Source: Gammaproteobacteria bacterium
GTDB lineage: Bacteria; Pseudomonadota; Gammaproteobacteria; Burkholderiales; Rhodocyclaceae
DNA length: 64,000 bases
NCBI GenBank assembly: GCA_018819515.1
Contig: JAHJPX010000006.1
Coordinates: 62,001-126,000, forward strand
Reading direction: 5' to 3'
The notes beneath the pieces are model-generated. The model saw nothing but the letters and a program-made list of their open reading frames with translations, made no database searches and was not told where the DNA came from. Shown one piece after another: positions 7,068 through 14,903 of the stretch. The position numbers were made by a program, and so were the translations under genes. Every line of letters begins with the position of its first letter. The stretch's first letter is position 1.

Positions 7068-8462
7068 ATGTTGAGTAACTTCCAAGAGCTAGTTTTCGAT
7101 CCGCAGCTCATCCGTCGCTTTGACGTCAATGGACCGCGGTATACGTCCTACCCTACAGCCGATCGATTCGTAGAGGCATTTGATGCCGAAGCCTATGTTT
7201 CATGGCTGGGGCGACGCACGATCGGCGGTATCGGGCGAGCGCTTTCATTATACGTCCATATCCCCTTCTGCAACACGATCTGCTACTACTGCGGCTGCAA
7301 CAAGATTATTACCAAAGATCATGGTCGCTCGGCCAAGTACATCAAGTACTTGGGGAAAGAGCTGGCCATGCAGGCAGAAGCACTGGACGGAAGCCACGAC
7401 GTAGTTCAGCTTCATTGGGGGGGGGGGACACCGACTTTCTTGTCTGACGACGAGATGCGTCGGCTGATGGAATTGATCAACCGGCATTTCCGGATGCTCC
7501 CCAACGGCGAGTACTCCATCGAAGTCGATCCCCGCAAGGTCAATCGCGAAAACGTCAAGCTTCTGGCCGAGCTCGGTTTCAACCGCATGAGTGTCGGGGT
7601 GCAGGATTTCGAGTCTTCGGTGCAACTGGCCGTCAATCGCGTGCAGTCGCTCGAGGAAACCCGTGTGGTGATGGATGCGGCGCGCGAGTTTGGTTTCAAG
7701 TCCGTGTCGGTCGATCTCATTTACGGGCTTCCCAAGCAAAACGTCATCAGCTTCAATCACACGCTGGACGAGGTCATCAAGCTTTCGCCGGATCGCCTGT
7801 CGGTCTATAACTATGCGCATCTGCCGAGCCATTTCAAGCCGCAACGGCGCATCAACGAAGCCGAGTTGCCGTCGGCGGATGCCAAGCTGCAGATCTTGCA
7901 GACGTCGATCCGGCGCTTGACGGATGCGGGTTACGTATTCATCGGCATGGATCATTTCGCCAAGCCGGAAGACGAACTCGCCGTCGCCCAGAGGCAAGGG
8001 CGCTTGCATCGGAACTTCCAGGGATACTCGACCCATGCCGAGGCCGATCTGCTCGCGTTCGGTGTTTCCGCCATCAGCAAGGTCGGTCCCAGCTATTGCC
8101 AGAATTTCCGGACGCTCGACGAGTACTACGACAGCATCGACAGCGGCATCCTCCCTGTAATGCGCGGGCTGGAACTGACTGCGGACGACCTGCTGCGCCG
8201 ATCGATCATCCAGGCGTTGATGTGCCACTTCGAGCTTTCGCTCGAATCGATCGAGATCGCCCACCTGATCGATTTCAAGACGTACTTTGCCGCCGAACTG
8301 GCCGATCTGAAGGCGATGGAGGAGGCCGGGCTTCTGCAAATCGAGGACCGCTGGATCACCGTCCTGCCGAAGGGCCGGATGCTGGTCAGGGCGATCGCGA
8401 TGGTGTTCGATCGCTATCTGCGCGCCGACCGCGAGCGCGCACGCTACTCCAAGGTCATCTAA
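7068..8462 (+). CDS. hemN: oxygen-independent coproporphyrinogen III dehydrogenase
   Basis: HemN is a radical SAM enzyme that decarboxylates coproporphyrinogen III to protoporphyrinogen IX without oxygen. The 464-residue product (ATG 7068) shows FDVNGPRYTSYPTADRF at the start, the cluster motif C68-x3-C72-x2-C75 (HIPFCNTICYYCGC), the SAM-contact GGGTPTFL and the C-terminal HemN domain. Length is normal. A longer frame starting at 6954 is rejected because its extra residues do not resemble HemN. The codons of WGGG form an unbroken run of 11 G (7417-7427), a possible slippage site. An FNR box lies upstream; hemF in this window supplies the aerobic route. Confidence 0.97.
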   Translation: MLSNFQELVFDPQLIRRFDVNGPRYTSYPTADRFVEAFDAEAYVSWLGRRTIGGIGRALSLYVHIPFCNTICYYCGCNKIITKDHGRSAKYIKYLGKELAMQAEALDGSHDVVQLHWGGGTPTFLSDDEMRRLMELINRHFRMLPNGEYSIEVDPRKVNRENVKLLAELGFNRMSVGVQDFESSVQLAVNRVQSLEETRVVMDAAREFGFKSVSVDLIYGLPKQNVISFNHTLDEVIKLSPDRLSVYNYAHLPSHFKPQRRINEAELPSADAKLQILQTSIRRLTDAGYVFIGMDHFAKPEDELAVAQRQGRLHRNFQGYSTHAEADLLAFGVSAISKVGPSYCQNFRTLDEYYDSIDSGILPVMRGLELTADDLLRRSIIQALMCHFELSLESIEIAHLIDFKTYFAAELADLKAMEEAGLLQIEDRWITVLPKGRMLVRAIAMVFDRYLRADRERARYSKVI

Positions 8463-8465
8463 CCG

Positions 8466-9170
8466 TTGTCCGACGCTGGCCTCGCTGCGATCTTCCTGGT
8501 CGGGTTGTTGGGTGGCACGCACTGTGTCGGCATGTGCGGCGGCATCGTCGGCGCGTTGGCCGCGCAGCAGGCCACCGGCAGCCGCGCCTGGCCGATACAC
8601 CTGGCCTACAACTTCGGCCGGATTCTCAGCTACACGATGGCCGGTGCCCTGGTCGGCGCCATCGGCGGCCTGGGTATCGCTTTCGGTCCCGTCGCCTGGG
8701 TGCAACTCGGTTTCTACGTCCTGGCAAACCTGATGCTGGTTGCCCTCGGTTTCTACCTGATGGGCTTCCAGCGGAGCCTGGCGTTCGCCGAGCGTTCCGG
8801 CCAATCGATATGGCGGCGGATCCAGCCGTTCACGGCCAAGTTCCTGCCGGTGCGCGGCGTCGCGCAAGCCTTGCCGCTCGGCATGTTGTGGGGTTGGCTT
8901 CCTTGTGGTCTCGTCTATAGCGTGCTGACCATGGCAATGGTATCCGGCTCGGTAAGCCGTGGCGCATTGGCCATGCTGGTATTCGGCCTGGGAACCCTGC
9001 CGAACCTGCTGCTGGCCGGATTCCTGTTCAGCCGCTTCAAACGCTTCGCCCAGGCGCCTGCGGCCCGCCTCATCGCCGGCCTGATGGTGCTCGGCTTCGG
9101 GCTATATGGCGTTTACAACGCCGCGATCTTTGGCGGCGTGGTCTGGAATAGCGCTCGCTTGGGCGAGTAA
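8466..9170 (+). CDS. sulfite exporter TauE/SafE-family (DsbD-like) membrane protein
   Basis: The product of about 234 residues is almost entirely hydrophobic. It starts at a TTG three bases after hemN and carries the repeated motif GGTHCVGMCGGIVGAL near the N-terminus and PLGMLWGWLPCGLVYSVL in the middle. These cysteine and glycine motifs define the PF13386-type DsbD/SafE2 transmembrane family, which in many proteobacteria sits in cbb3 assembly or copper clusters. Here it lies between hemN and a copper ATPase gene. A role in copper or thiol handling for oxidase maturation is plausible, but it is inferred only from location. Confidence 0.85.
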   Translation: MSDAGLAAIFLVGLLGGTHCVGMCGGIVGALAAQQATGSRAWPIHLAYNFGRILSYTMAGALVGAIGGLGIAFGPVAWVQLGFYVLANLMLVALGFYLMGFQRSLAFAERSGQSIWRRIQPFTAKFLPVRGVAQALPLGMLWGWLPCGLVYSVLTMAMVSGSVSRGALAMLVFGLGTLPNLLLAGFLFSRFKRFAQAPAARLIAGLMVLGFGLYGVYNAAIFGGVVWNSARLGE

Positions 9171-9203
9171 AATAGTCGGGAACCAACTTTCAGAGAGAGC
9201 AGC

Positions 9204-11402
9204 ATGGCGACCCAGTCCGATTCTGCGACCGTCGAAGTCGCCGTCGGCGGCATGACTTGCGCCGCCTGCGCGGCGCGTATCGAGAAGCAGCTAAACAAGC
9301 TCCCGGGTGTCGAGGCGGCGGTCAACCTCGCTGCCGAGCGTGCGCATGTGCGTTTTGCTCCCGATCTCGCCGATGTCGACAAGATCCTCGCCACGGTCGT
9401 CAAGACCGGCTTCACTGCCACCGTTTCCACCGCCGATACGCATGCGGAAGAAAAGGCGCGCAAGCTCGATGCCTATCGCGCCGAGGTGAAGCGCTTCTGG
9501 ATCGCCGCGGCGCTGACATTACCGCTGGTCGGCCAGATGCTGTTCATGTTCGGCAGCGGCGCCGACGTGCACGCGGACATTCTGCCGCGCTGGCTACAGT
9601 TCGCATTGGCGACGCCCGTGCAGTTCTGGATCGGCTGGCGCTTCTATGTCGGCGGTTTCAACGCCATTCGCGGCGGCTCCGGCAACATGGACGTGCTGGT
9701 GGCGCTGGGAACGAGCATGGCGTGGGTATTCAGCACGGTCGTGACCGTGCTGGGACTCCACCAGCACGTCTACTTCGAGGCTTCGGCGACCGTCATTACG
9801 CTGGTGCTGCTCGGGAAGATTCTCGAAACGCGTGCCAAGGCGAAGACCTCGGCGGCGATCGAAGAGCTGATGAAGCTCCAGCCGCAGACGGCGCACGTTG
9901 AGCGCGACGGTGCACTCGTCGAAGTGCCCGTGAGCGGCATGATTCCGGGCGACGTTTTCGTCGTGCGGGCGGGCGAATCGGTGCCTGTCGATGGTGAGGT
10001 GGTCGAAGGGGCGTCCAGTCTCAACGAGGCCATGCTGACCGGCGAGAGCCTGCCGCTTGCAAAATCCACGGGCGACAGGGTATTCGCCGCCACCATCAAC
10101 GGCGACGGTCTGCTTCGCTGCAAAGCCACCGGCGTCGGCAGTCACACGCTGCTGGCCGGCGTCATCCGCCTCGTCGAACAGGCGCAGGGGTCGAAGGCGC
10201 CCGTGCAACGGCTCGCCGATCGCATCGCCGCGATCTTCGTGCCGGTGGTGACTTCCATCGCGCTGGTGACCTTCGTCGCCTGGTGGTGGTTCGGGGGTGA
10301 CTTCACCGTCGCGCTGGTCAATGCTGTCGCCGTGCTGGTGATTGCCTGTCCGTGCGCGCTTGGCCTGGCGACGCCGACGGCGATCATGGTCGGTACGGGG
10401 CAGGGGGCCAAGGCGGGCGTGCTGATCCGCAACGCTCAGGCGCTCGAACTCGCGGAGAAGATTGACGTGCTGGCGGTCGACAAGACCGGCACGCTCACCG
10501 AGGGGCGTCCTGCCGTGGCTGACGTTTTCCCGGCGACGGGCGTAGAGGGGCGCGAAGTGCTGCGCGTTGCCGCCAGCCTCGAGCAGGCGTCGACGCACCC
10601 GTTGGCTGCGGCGATCGTTGCGCGCGCCAAGGCAGACGGAATCGAACTGACGATGCCGCAGGATGTCGAGACGACCGCCGGCCGCGGCCTTGCCGGCTCG
10701 GTCGACGGACGCAGGTTCATGATCGGCTCGCCCGACTGGCTGGCCGGACAGGGCGTGCCACTCCCGGAAAGTCAGCCGTGGCGACACGCCACCTTCAGCG
10801 TCGTGGCGCTGGCCGAGGCCGGTCGCTGGCTGGGGGCGATCGGCGTCGCCGATCCGCTACGGCAATCCTCGCGCGCTGCCGTTGCCAGATTGCAGCAGAT
10901 GGGCGTCGAGGTCGTCATGCTGACCGGCGACAACGCCACGACTGCAGCGGCCATTGCCGGCGAGGCGGGCGTCGCCCGCTTCGAGGCGAACGTCCTGCCC
11001 GGTGACAAGGCGGCAGCGGTGCAGAAGCTGAAGGCAGGCGTAGGGGGAAGGATTCGGCGGGTCGGCATGGCCGGCGACGGCATCAACGACGCCCCGGCGC
11101 TGGCGGCGGCCGATGTCTCCTTCGCGATGGGCGCGGGATCGGACGTCGCCATGGAGGCGGCCGACATTACCCTGATGCGCAACGACCTCAAGGGCGTCGC
11201 CGATGCGATCGACCTGTCGCGCGCGACGCTGGCCAAGATTCGCCAGAACCTGTTCTGGGCCTTCATCTACAATGTGCTGGGCATCCCGGCGGCAGCGCTC
11301 GGCTTCCTCAATCCGGTCATCGCCGGTGCGGCGATGGCCATGAGCTCCGTCTCGGTGGTCAGCAACTCGCTGCTGCTCAAACGGTGGCGTGCGGAGAAAT
11401 GA
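9204..11402 (+). CDS. copA: copper-translocating P-type ATPase (CopA/CcoI type)
   Basis: The 732-residue P1B ATPase has one N-terminal metal-binding domain with GMTCAAC (C19, C22), the intramembrane CPC metal site at about 382-384 (IACPCALGLATP), the phosphorylated DKTGT (D426), the HP motif (STHPLAAAIV) and the MAGDGINDAPAL hinge. CPC indicates Cu(I) export from the cytoplasm. It either feeds copper to the cbb3 oxidase (CcoI role) or detoxifies it (CopA role); the copZ gene downstream favours CopA, the oxidase context CcoI. A copy of the SRE repeat lies in frame at residues 522-529 (ESQPWRHA), in a variable part of the nucleotide-binding domain. Confidence 0.95.
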   Translation: MATQSDSATVEVAVGGMTCAACAARIEKQLNKLPGVEAAVNLAAERAHVRFAPDLADVDKILATVVKTGFTATVSTADTHAEEKARKLDAYRAEVKRFWIAAALTLPLVGQMLFMFGSGADVHADILPRWLQFALATPVQFWIGWRFYVGGFNAIRGGSGNMDVLVALGTSMAWVFSTVVTVLGLHQHVYFEASATVITLVLLGKILETRAKAKTSAAIEELMKLQPQTAHVERDGALVEVPVSGMIPGDVFVVRAGESVPVDGEVVEGASSLNEAMLTGESLPLAKSTGDRVFAATINGDGLLRCKATGVGSHTLLAGVIRLVEQAQGSKAPVQRLADRIAAIFVPVVTSIALVTFVAWWWFGGDFTVALVNAVAVLVIACPCALGLATPTAIMVGTGQGAKAGVLIRNAQALELAEKIDVLAVDKTGTLTEGRPAVADVFPATGVEGREVLRVAASLEQASTHPLAAAIVARAKADGIELTMPQDVETTAGRGLAGSVDGRRFMIGSPDWLAGQGVPLPESQPWRHATFSVVALAEAGRWLGAIGVADPLRQSSRAAVARLQQMGVEVVMLTGDNATTAAAIAGEAGVARFEANVLPGDKAAAVQKLKAGVGGRIRRVGMAGDGINDAPALAAADVSFAMGAGSDVAMEAADITLMRNDLKGVADAIDLSRATLAKIRQNLFWAFIYNVLGIPAAALGFLNPVIAGAAMAMSSVSVVSNSLLLKRWRAEK
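10768..10792 (+). repeat. SRE copy 1, inside copA, sense
   Basis: Full copy with perfect 6-bp stem: AAAGTCAGCC, GTGGCG, loop aca, CGCCAC. It is read as ESQPWRHAT in the copA frame. Confidence 0.9.
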
Positions 11403-11611
11403 ACATGGAAACGACGGTCCTGAAAGTGGGCGGCATGTCCTGCGGCGGTTGCGTGAAGAGCGTGACGGGCGTGCTGGAAGCGCTGCCCGGCGTGACGAAA
11501 GCCGATGTTTCGCTGGAAAAGAACGAAGCGGTGGTCAGCTACGAAGCGGGCAAGGTGAATCGCGAGCAGATGATGCAGGCCATCGACGATGCCGGCTTCG
11601 AAGCTGCCTGA
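11399..11611 (+). CDS. copZ: copper chaperone CopZ, heavy-metal-associated domain
   Basis: The 70-residue product is a single HMA domain with the Cu(I)-binding motif GGMSCGGCVKSV and the ferredoxin-like fold pattern of the family. It carries Cu(I) in the cytoplasm and hands it to the N-terminal domain of the adjacent CopA. The ATG at 11399 overlaps the copA TGA as ATGA; a second ATG at 11405 is equally possible and would remove two residues. A short hairpin follows the stop. Confidence 0.93.
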   Translation: MNMETTVLKVGGMSCGGCVKSVTGVLEALPGVTKADVSLEKNEAVVSYEAGKVNREQMMQAIDDAGFEAA

Positions 11612-11636
11612 GCCGGCGACATAGACCGGCTTTATT
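11611..11636 (+). terminator. weak hairpin after copZ
   Basis: AGCCGG pairs with CCGGCT across a 9-nt loop, followed by TTATT. It begins at the copZ stop codon. The stem is short, so termination is uncertain. Confidence 0.4.
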
Positions 11637-11659
11637 GCGGCGCAGCAAATCGATATAAT
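11631..11659 (+). promoter_or_regulatory. sigma-70 promoter of ppa
   Basis: A perfect -10 TATAAT (11654-11659) lies 24 bp before the GTG of ppa. The best -35 at a 17-bp spacing is a weak TTTATT (11631-11636). Confidence 0.5.
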
Positions 11660-11682
11660 CATCCCTTTTCCAGGAGAGCCCC

Positions 11683-12231
11683 GTGGGTCTTGATCGCGTT
11701 CCTTCCGGCAAGGATTTGCCGAACGATTTCAACGTCGTCATCGAAATTTCGATGCATGCCGAGCCGATCAAGTACGAGGTGGACAAGGAATCCGGCGCCG
11801 TTTTCGTTGACCGCTTCATGTCGACGGCGATGCATTACCCCTGCAACTACGGCTATATCCCGCACACCATCGCCGGCGACGGCGATCCGGTGGATGTTCT
11901 GGTTGTGTCCCAGTTCGCGCTGCCGCCCGGCGTGGTCGTGCGCTGCCGCCCGGTCGGCATGCTGAAGATGCTCGACGAGGCCGGCGACGACGCCAAGCTC
12001 CTGGCGGTACCGGTCGACAAGCTGACGCCGATGTACCGCGCCATTACCTCGCCGCGCGACTTCCCGCAGATCATCCTCGACCAGATCGCCCACTTTTTCG
12101 AGCACTACAAGGACCTGGAACCCGGCAAGTTCGTCAAAGTCCAGGGCTGGGGCGAAATCGAGGACGCCAAGCGCGAGATTCTCCAGGGCGTCGCCCGTTT
12201 CGCGGCGGCCAAGGAAAAACCGGCATTCTGA
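11683..12231 (+). CDS. ppa: inorganic pyrophosphatase
   Basis: This 182-residue family I soluble pyrophosphatase hydrolyses PPi to phosphate and so pulls forward biosynthetic reactions. It closely follows the E. coli pattern: PIKYEVDKESGAVFVDRFMSTAM, then YPCNYGYIPHT, the metal-binding DGDPVDVLV signature and CRPVGMLKM, ending with AHFFEHYKDLEPGK. The start is GTG 11683 with a good ribosome site (CAGGAGAGC). It has its own promoter and is followed within 28 nt by nadE, which releases PPi. Confidence 0.98.
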   Translation: MGLDRVPSGKDLPNDFNVVIEISMHAEPIKYEVDKESGAVFVDRFMSTAMHYPCNYGYIPHTIAGDGDPVDVLVVSQFALPPGVVVRCRPVGMLKMLDEAGDDAKLLAVPVDKLTPMYRAITSPRDFPQIILDQIAHFFEHYKDLEPGKFVKVQGWGEIEDAKREILQGVARFAAAKEKPAF

Positions 12232-12259
12232 GGTTGTTCCACGGGTATAGTCCGCGGCC

Positions 12260-13882
12260 ATGGCCTCCCTGAAAATCGCGGTCGCCCAGATCAACTGCAC
12301 GGTCGGCGATCTCGCCGGCAACGCCCGGCGCATTCTGGATGCGGCGGCGCAAGCCAGGGCCGCAGGTGCTGATCTGCTGCTGACGCCCGAATTGGCGTTG
12401 TGCGGCTATCCGCCGGAAGACCTGCTGCTGCGGCCCGACTTCTACCGGGCCTGTGCCCGGGAACTGCGACAGCTCGCCGCCGTTGCGCCTCTGCCCATGG
12501 TCGTCGGCCATCCCGAGGCGTGGGGCGGCAGGCACTATAACGCGGCGACATTGCTGGAAGGCGGCGCCGTCTGCGCCACCTACCGCAAGCAGCGCCTGCC
12601 GAACGCCGAGGTCTTCGACGAGGAGCGCTATTTCGATACCGGCGACATCCCGGGCATCATCGAAATCGCCGGCGTCCGCATCGGTCTGGCGATCTGCGAG
12701 GATGTCTGGCAACCCGGCGCGGCGGAAGCTTCGCGCGCCGCCGGCGCCGAACTGCTGCTGACGCTCAACGCCTCGCCCTTCCACATCGAGAAACTGGTGC
12801 GGCGGCACGAAGTCCTGCGCCAGCGCGTTTCCGGCACCGGCATGCCGGTGATCTACGCCAACATGGTCGGTGGCCAGGACGAGCTGGTGTTCGACGGCGC
12901 TTCGTTCGCCCTCGACGGTGCCGGACGGCTGACGCATCAATTGCCTTCATTCGCGAAATCGGTCGCCATCATCGAGTATTCCGCCGGTGCTCTGCTGCCC
13001 GGTGGCGTCTCGCCACGGCTGACTTTCGAAGCGGAGGTCTATGAAGCGCTGAAGCTCGGTGTGCGAGACTACGTCGACAAGAATGGCTTTCCGGGAACCA
13101 TCCTCGGTCTCTCGGGCGGTATCGATTCGGCGTTGACGCTGGCCATCGCCGTCGACGCGCTGGGCGCCGATCGTGTTCGTGCCGTGATGATGCCCTCGCC
13201 CTACACGGCGGACATGAGCCTCGACGATTCGCGCGAAATGGTGCGCCGGCTCGGCGTGCGCTACGACGAAATCGGCATCGAGCCGGCGATGACCACCTAC
13301 GCCGCCATGCTGAAGCCGCTGTTCGCCGACCTGCCGCCGACCGCCTGGGCCGACACTACGCCGGAGAACATCCAGGCGCGCATCCGCGGCATGATCCTGA
13401 TGGCCCTGTCGAACCGCACCGGCGCCATCGTGCTTACCACCGGCAACAAAAGCGAGATGGCCGTCGGCTATGCGACGCTGTATGGTGACATGGCCGGCGG
13501 TTTCGCCGTCATCAAGGACGTCTTCAAGACCTCGGTCTACCGGCTGGCCCGCTACCGCAACACGCTCCGCGAAGTCATTCCGGAGAACATCATCACCCGG
13601 CCGCCTTCGGCCGAGCTCAAGCCCGGCCAGACGGACCAGGACAGCCTGCCGCCGTATGATGTGCTCGACGCGATCATCCTGGCCTACATGGAGCGCGACG
13701 AAAGCCCGCGCGAGATCGTCGCCAGCGGATATGCCGAGGCGGACGTTCGGCGCGTCGTCGGCCTGCTCAAAAAGAACGAATACAAGCGCCGACAGGCGCC
13801 GGTCGGCATCCGCGTTTCGCAACGCGGTTTTGGCAAGGATTGGCGTTATCCGATAACATCACGTTATTCGGACGAATGGTAA
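12260..13882 (+). CDS. nadE: glutamine-dependent NAD+ synthetase
   Basis: The 540-residue fusion enzyme makes NAD+ from deamido-NAD+, ATP and glutamine. The N-terminal nitrilase-type glutaminase (about residues 1-250) shows the Glu-Lys-Cys set in TPELALCGYPPEDLL, YRKQRLPN and GLAICEDVW. The C-terminal synthetase has the PP-loop LGLSGGIDSALTLAIA (about residue 285) and TTGNKSEMAVGYATLYGDMAGGF. An SRE copy lies antisense in the linker between domains (about residues 248-256, GGVSPRLTF). A PII gene follows 13 nt after the stop; in some proteobacteria PII binds NadE, so this pairing probably links NAD synthesis to nitrogen status. Confidence 0.97.
   Translation: MASLKIAVAQINCTVGDLAGNARRILDAAAQARAAGADLLLTPELALCGYPPEDLLLRPDFYRACARELRQLAAVAPLPMVVGHPEAWGGRHYNAATLLEGGAVCATYRKQRLPNAEVFDEERYFDTGDIPGIIEIAGVRIGLAICEDVWQPGAAEASRAAGAELLLTLNASPFHIEKLVRRHEVLRQRVSGTGMPVIYANMVGGQDELVFDGASFALDGAGRLTHQLPSFAKSVAIIEYSAGALLPGGVSPRLTFEAEVYEALKLGVRDYVDKNGFPGTILGLSGGIDSALTLAIAVDALGADRVRAVMMPSPYTADMSLDDSREMVRRLGVRYDEIGIEPAMTTYAAMLKPLFADLPPTAWADTTPENIQARIRGMILMALSNRTGAIVLTTGNKSEMAVGYATLYGDMAGGFAVIKDVFKTSVYRLARYRNTLREVIPENIITRPPSAELKPGQTDQDSLPPYDVLDAIILAYMERDESPREIVASGYAEADVRRVVGLLKKNEYKRRQAPVGIRVSQRGFGKDWRYPITSRYSDEW
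13002..13026 (-). repeat. SRE copy 2, inside nadE, antisense
   Basis: Full copy on the minus strand with perfect stem GTGGCG, loop aga, CGCCAC. It is read in the nadE frame as GVSPRLTF and lies at the domain linker. Confidence 0.9.
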
Positions 13883-13895
13883 CGGGGAAGCGGAA

Positions 13896-14234
13896 ATGAA
13901 AAAGATCGAAGCGATCATCAAGCCCTTTAAACTCGACGAAGTGCGCGAGGCCCTGCACGAAGTCGGCGTCACCGGCCTGACGGTGACCGAAGTCAAGGGC
14001 TTCGGCCGCCAGAAGGGGCATACCGAGCTTTATCGCGGTGCGGAATACGTCGTCGATTTCCTGCCCAAGATCAAGCTCGAAATCGTCGTCGCGGAGAACG
14101 TCGTCGACACGGCGGTCGAGGCGATCGTCAAGGCCGCGCGCACCGGCAAGATCGGCGACGGCAAGATCTTCGTCACCAACGTCGAGCAGATCGTCCGCAT
14201 TCGCACCGGCGAGACCAACGAAGCCGCGATTTAA
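13896..14234 (+). CDS. glnB: nitrogen regulatory protein PII
   Basis: The 112-residue PII protein senses ATP/ADP and 2-oxoglutarate and controls nitrogen enzymes by direct binding. The opening MKKIEAIIKPFKLDEVREAL, the T-loop GRQKGHTELYRGAEYVVDF with the uridylylated tyrosine of YRGAEY, and the C-terminal GKIGDGKIFV signature are all present. GlnB versus GlnK cannot be settled by sequence here: no amtB lies next to it, and coupling to nadE favours a GlnB-like housekeeping role. A start with GGGGAAGCGGAA before the ATG fits. Confidence 0.96.
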   Translation: MKKIEAIIKPFKLDEVREALHEVGVTGLTVTEVKGFGRQKGHTELYRGAEYVVDFLPKIKLEIVVAENVVDTAVEAIVKAARTGKIGDGKIFVTNVEQIVRIRTGETNEAAI

Positions 14235-14282
14235 TCGCAGTTTCTTTTGCCCGCCTTCGGCCCAATAGGCCCCCACGCCCAG

Positions 14283-14300
14283 CCCCCGCCCAGGCGGGGG
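14283..14300. terminator. GC-rich hairpin after glnB
   Basis: CCCCCGCC pairs with GGCGGGGG with almost no loop (ca). It lies about 50 bp after the glnB stop and between convergent genes. There is no T-run. Confidence 0.45.
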
Positions 14301-14328
14301 AGCAACGAAGACGCGATCTGGTCCTGGC

Positions 14329-14353
14329 GGCGCGCTGCCACGGCTGACTTTTT
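14329..14353 (-). repeat. SRE copy 3, just after the smr stop codon
   Basis: Minus-strand copy with an intact AAAAAGTCAGCCGTGGC half and a diverged right arm. It begins 3 nt after the stop of the Smr gene, in that gene's sense direction. Confidence 0.85.
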
Positions 14354-14356
14354 GTC

Positions 14357-14902
14357 TTAACGCGCCTGCAACAGGACGACCACCGCACCGGCGCCGCCGT
14401 CGGCGGGTCGAGCCTGGCAAAATGCCAACACCTCCTGGCGCTGGGCGAGCCAGCCTACTACGAGTCCTTTAAGCACAGGCTCGCGACGCGGCGAGCCCAG
14501 CCCCTTGCCGTGCACGATGCGCACGCAGCGTACGCCGCGTTGCAGGCATTCGGCGAGAAATAGCGCGACATGGTGACGCGCTTCGTCCCGGTTCATGCCG
14601 TGCAGGTCGACATGTTCCTTGACGACCCAGCGGCCGCGGCGCAGATCGCGCAGCACGTTCGGCGACATGCCCGGCCTGAGCCAGGCCGCTTCGTCGCCAC
14701 CTTCGAGGTGCAGGTCGAGGAGATCCGGCGCAGCCAAGGATTCGGTCAGCGCCGCTCGCTCGTCGCGTTCGCGCTGCCGCGGAATCGGCGGCGGCGGGGG
14801 TGGCTCGTGGTGGATGCGGTCGGTGGCGATCGGCCGCGCATCGGCCACCGCCGCGCGGAACAGGGCGCGGGCGTCGTCTTCGGGCGGCGCGCCCTGGTTC
14901 AT
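14357..14902 (-). CDS. Smr-domain protein (DNA-nicking/MutS2-like C-terminal domain)
   Basis: The 181-residue product has an N-terminal charged region (RERDERAALTESLAAPDLLDL) and a C-terminal Smr domain. Its signatures are VDLHGMNRDEARHHVALFL and RIVHGKGLGSPRREPVLKG, where DLHG and HGKG are the family core. Stand-alone Smr proteins are putative nucleases acting on DNA or RNA; a precise role is not known. It follows trxB with one base between the two, so they form an operon. Its stop is followed almost directly by an SRE copy. Confidence 0.92.
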   Translation of the reverse strand: MNQGAPPEDDARALFRAAVADARPIATDRIHHEPPPPPPIPRQRERDERAALTESLAAPDLLDLHLEGGDEAAWLRPGMSPNVLRDLRRGRWVVKEHVDLHGMNRDEARHHVALFLAECLQRGVRCVRIVHGKGLGSPRREPVLKGLVVGWLAQRQEVLAFCQARPADGGAGAVVVLLQAR

Positions 14903-14903
14903 T

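Noticed and set aside
7248..8867. 539-codon open frame on the minus strand over hemN
   Set aside because: Shadow of hemN; rich in His, Arg and Gln as expected for antisense of GC-rich coding sequence.
9594..10787. 397-codon open frame on the minus strand over copA
   Set aside because: Shadow of copA with low-complexity composition and no motif.
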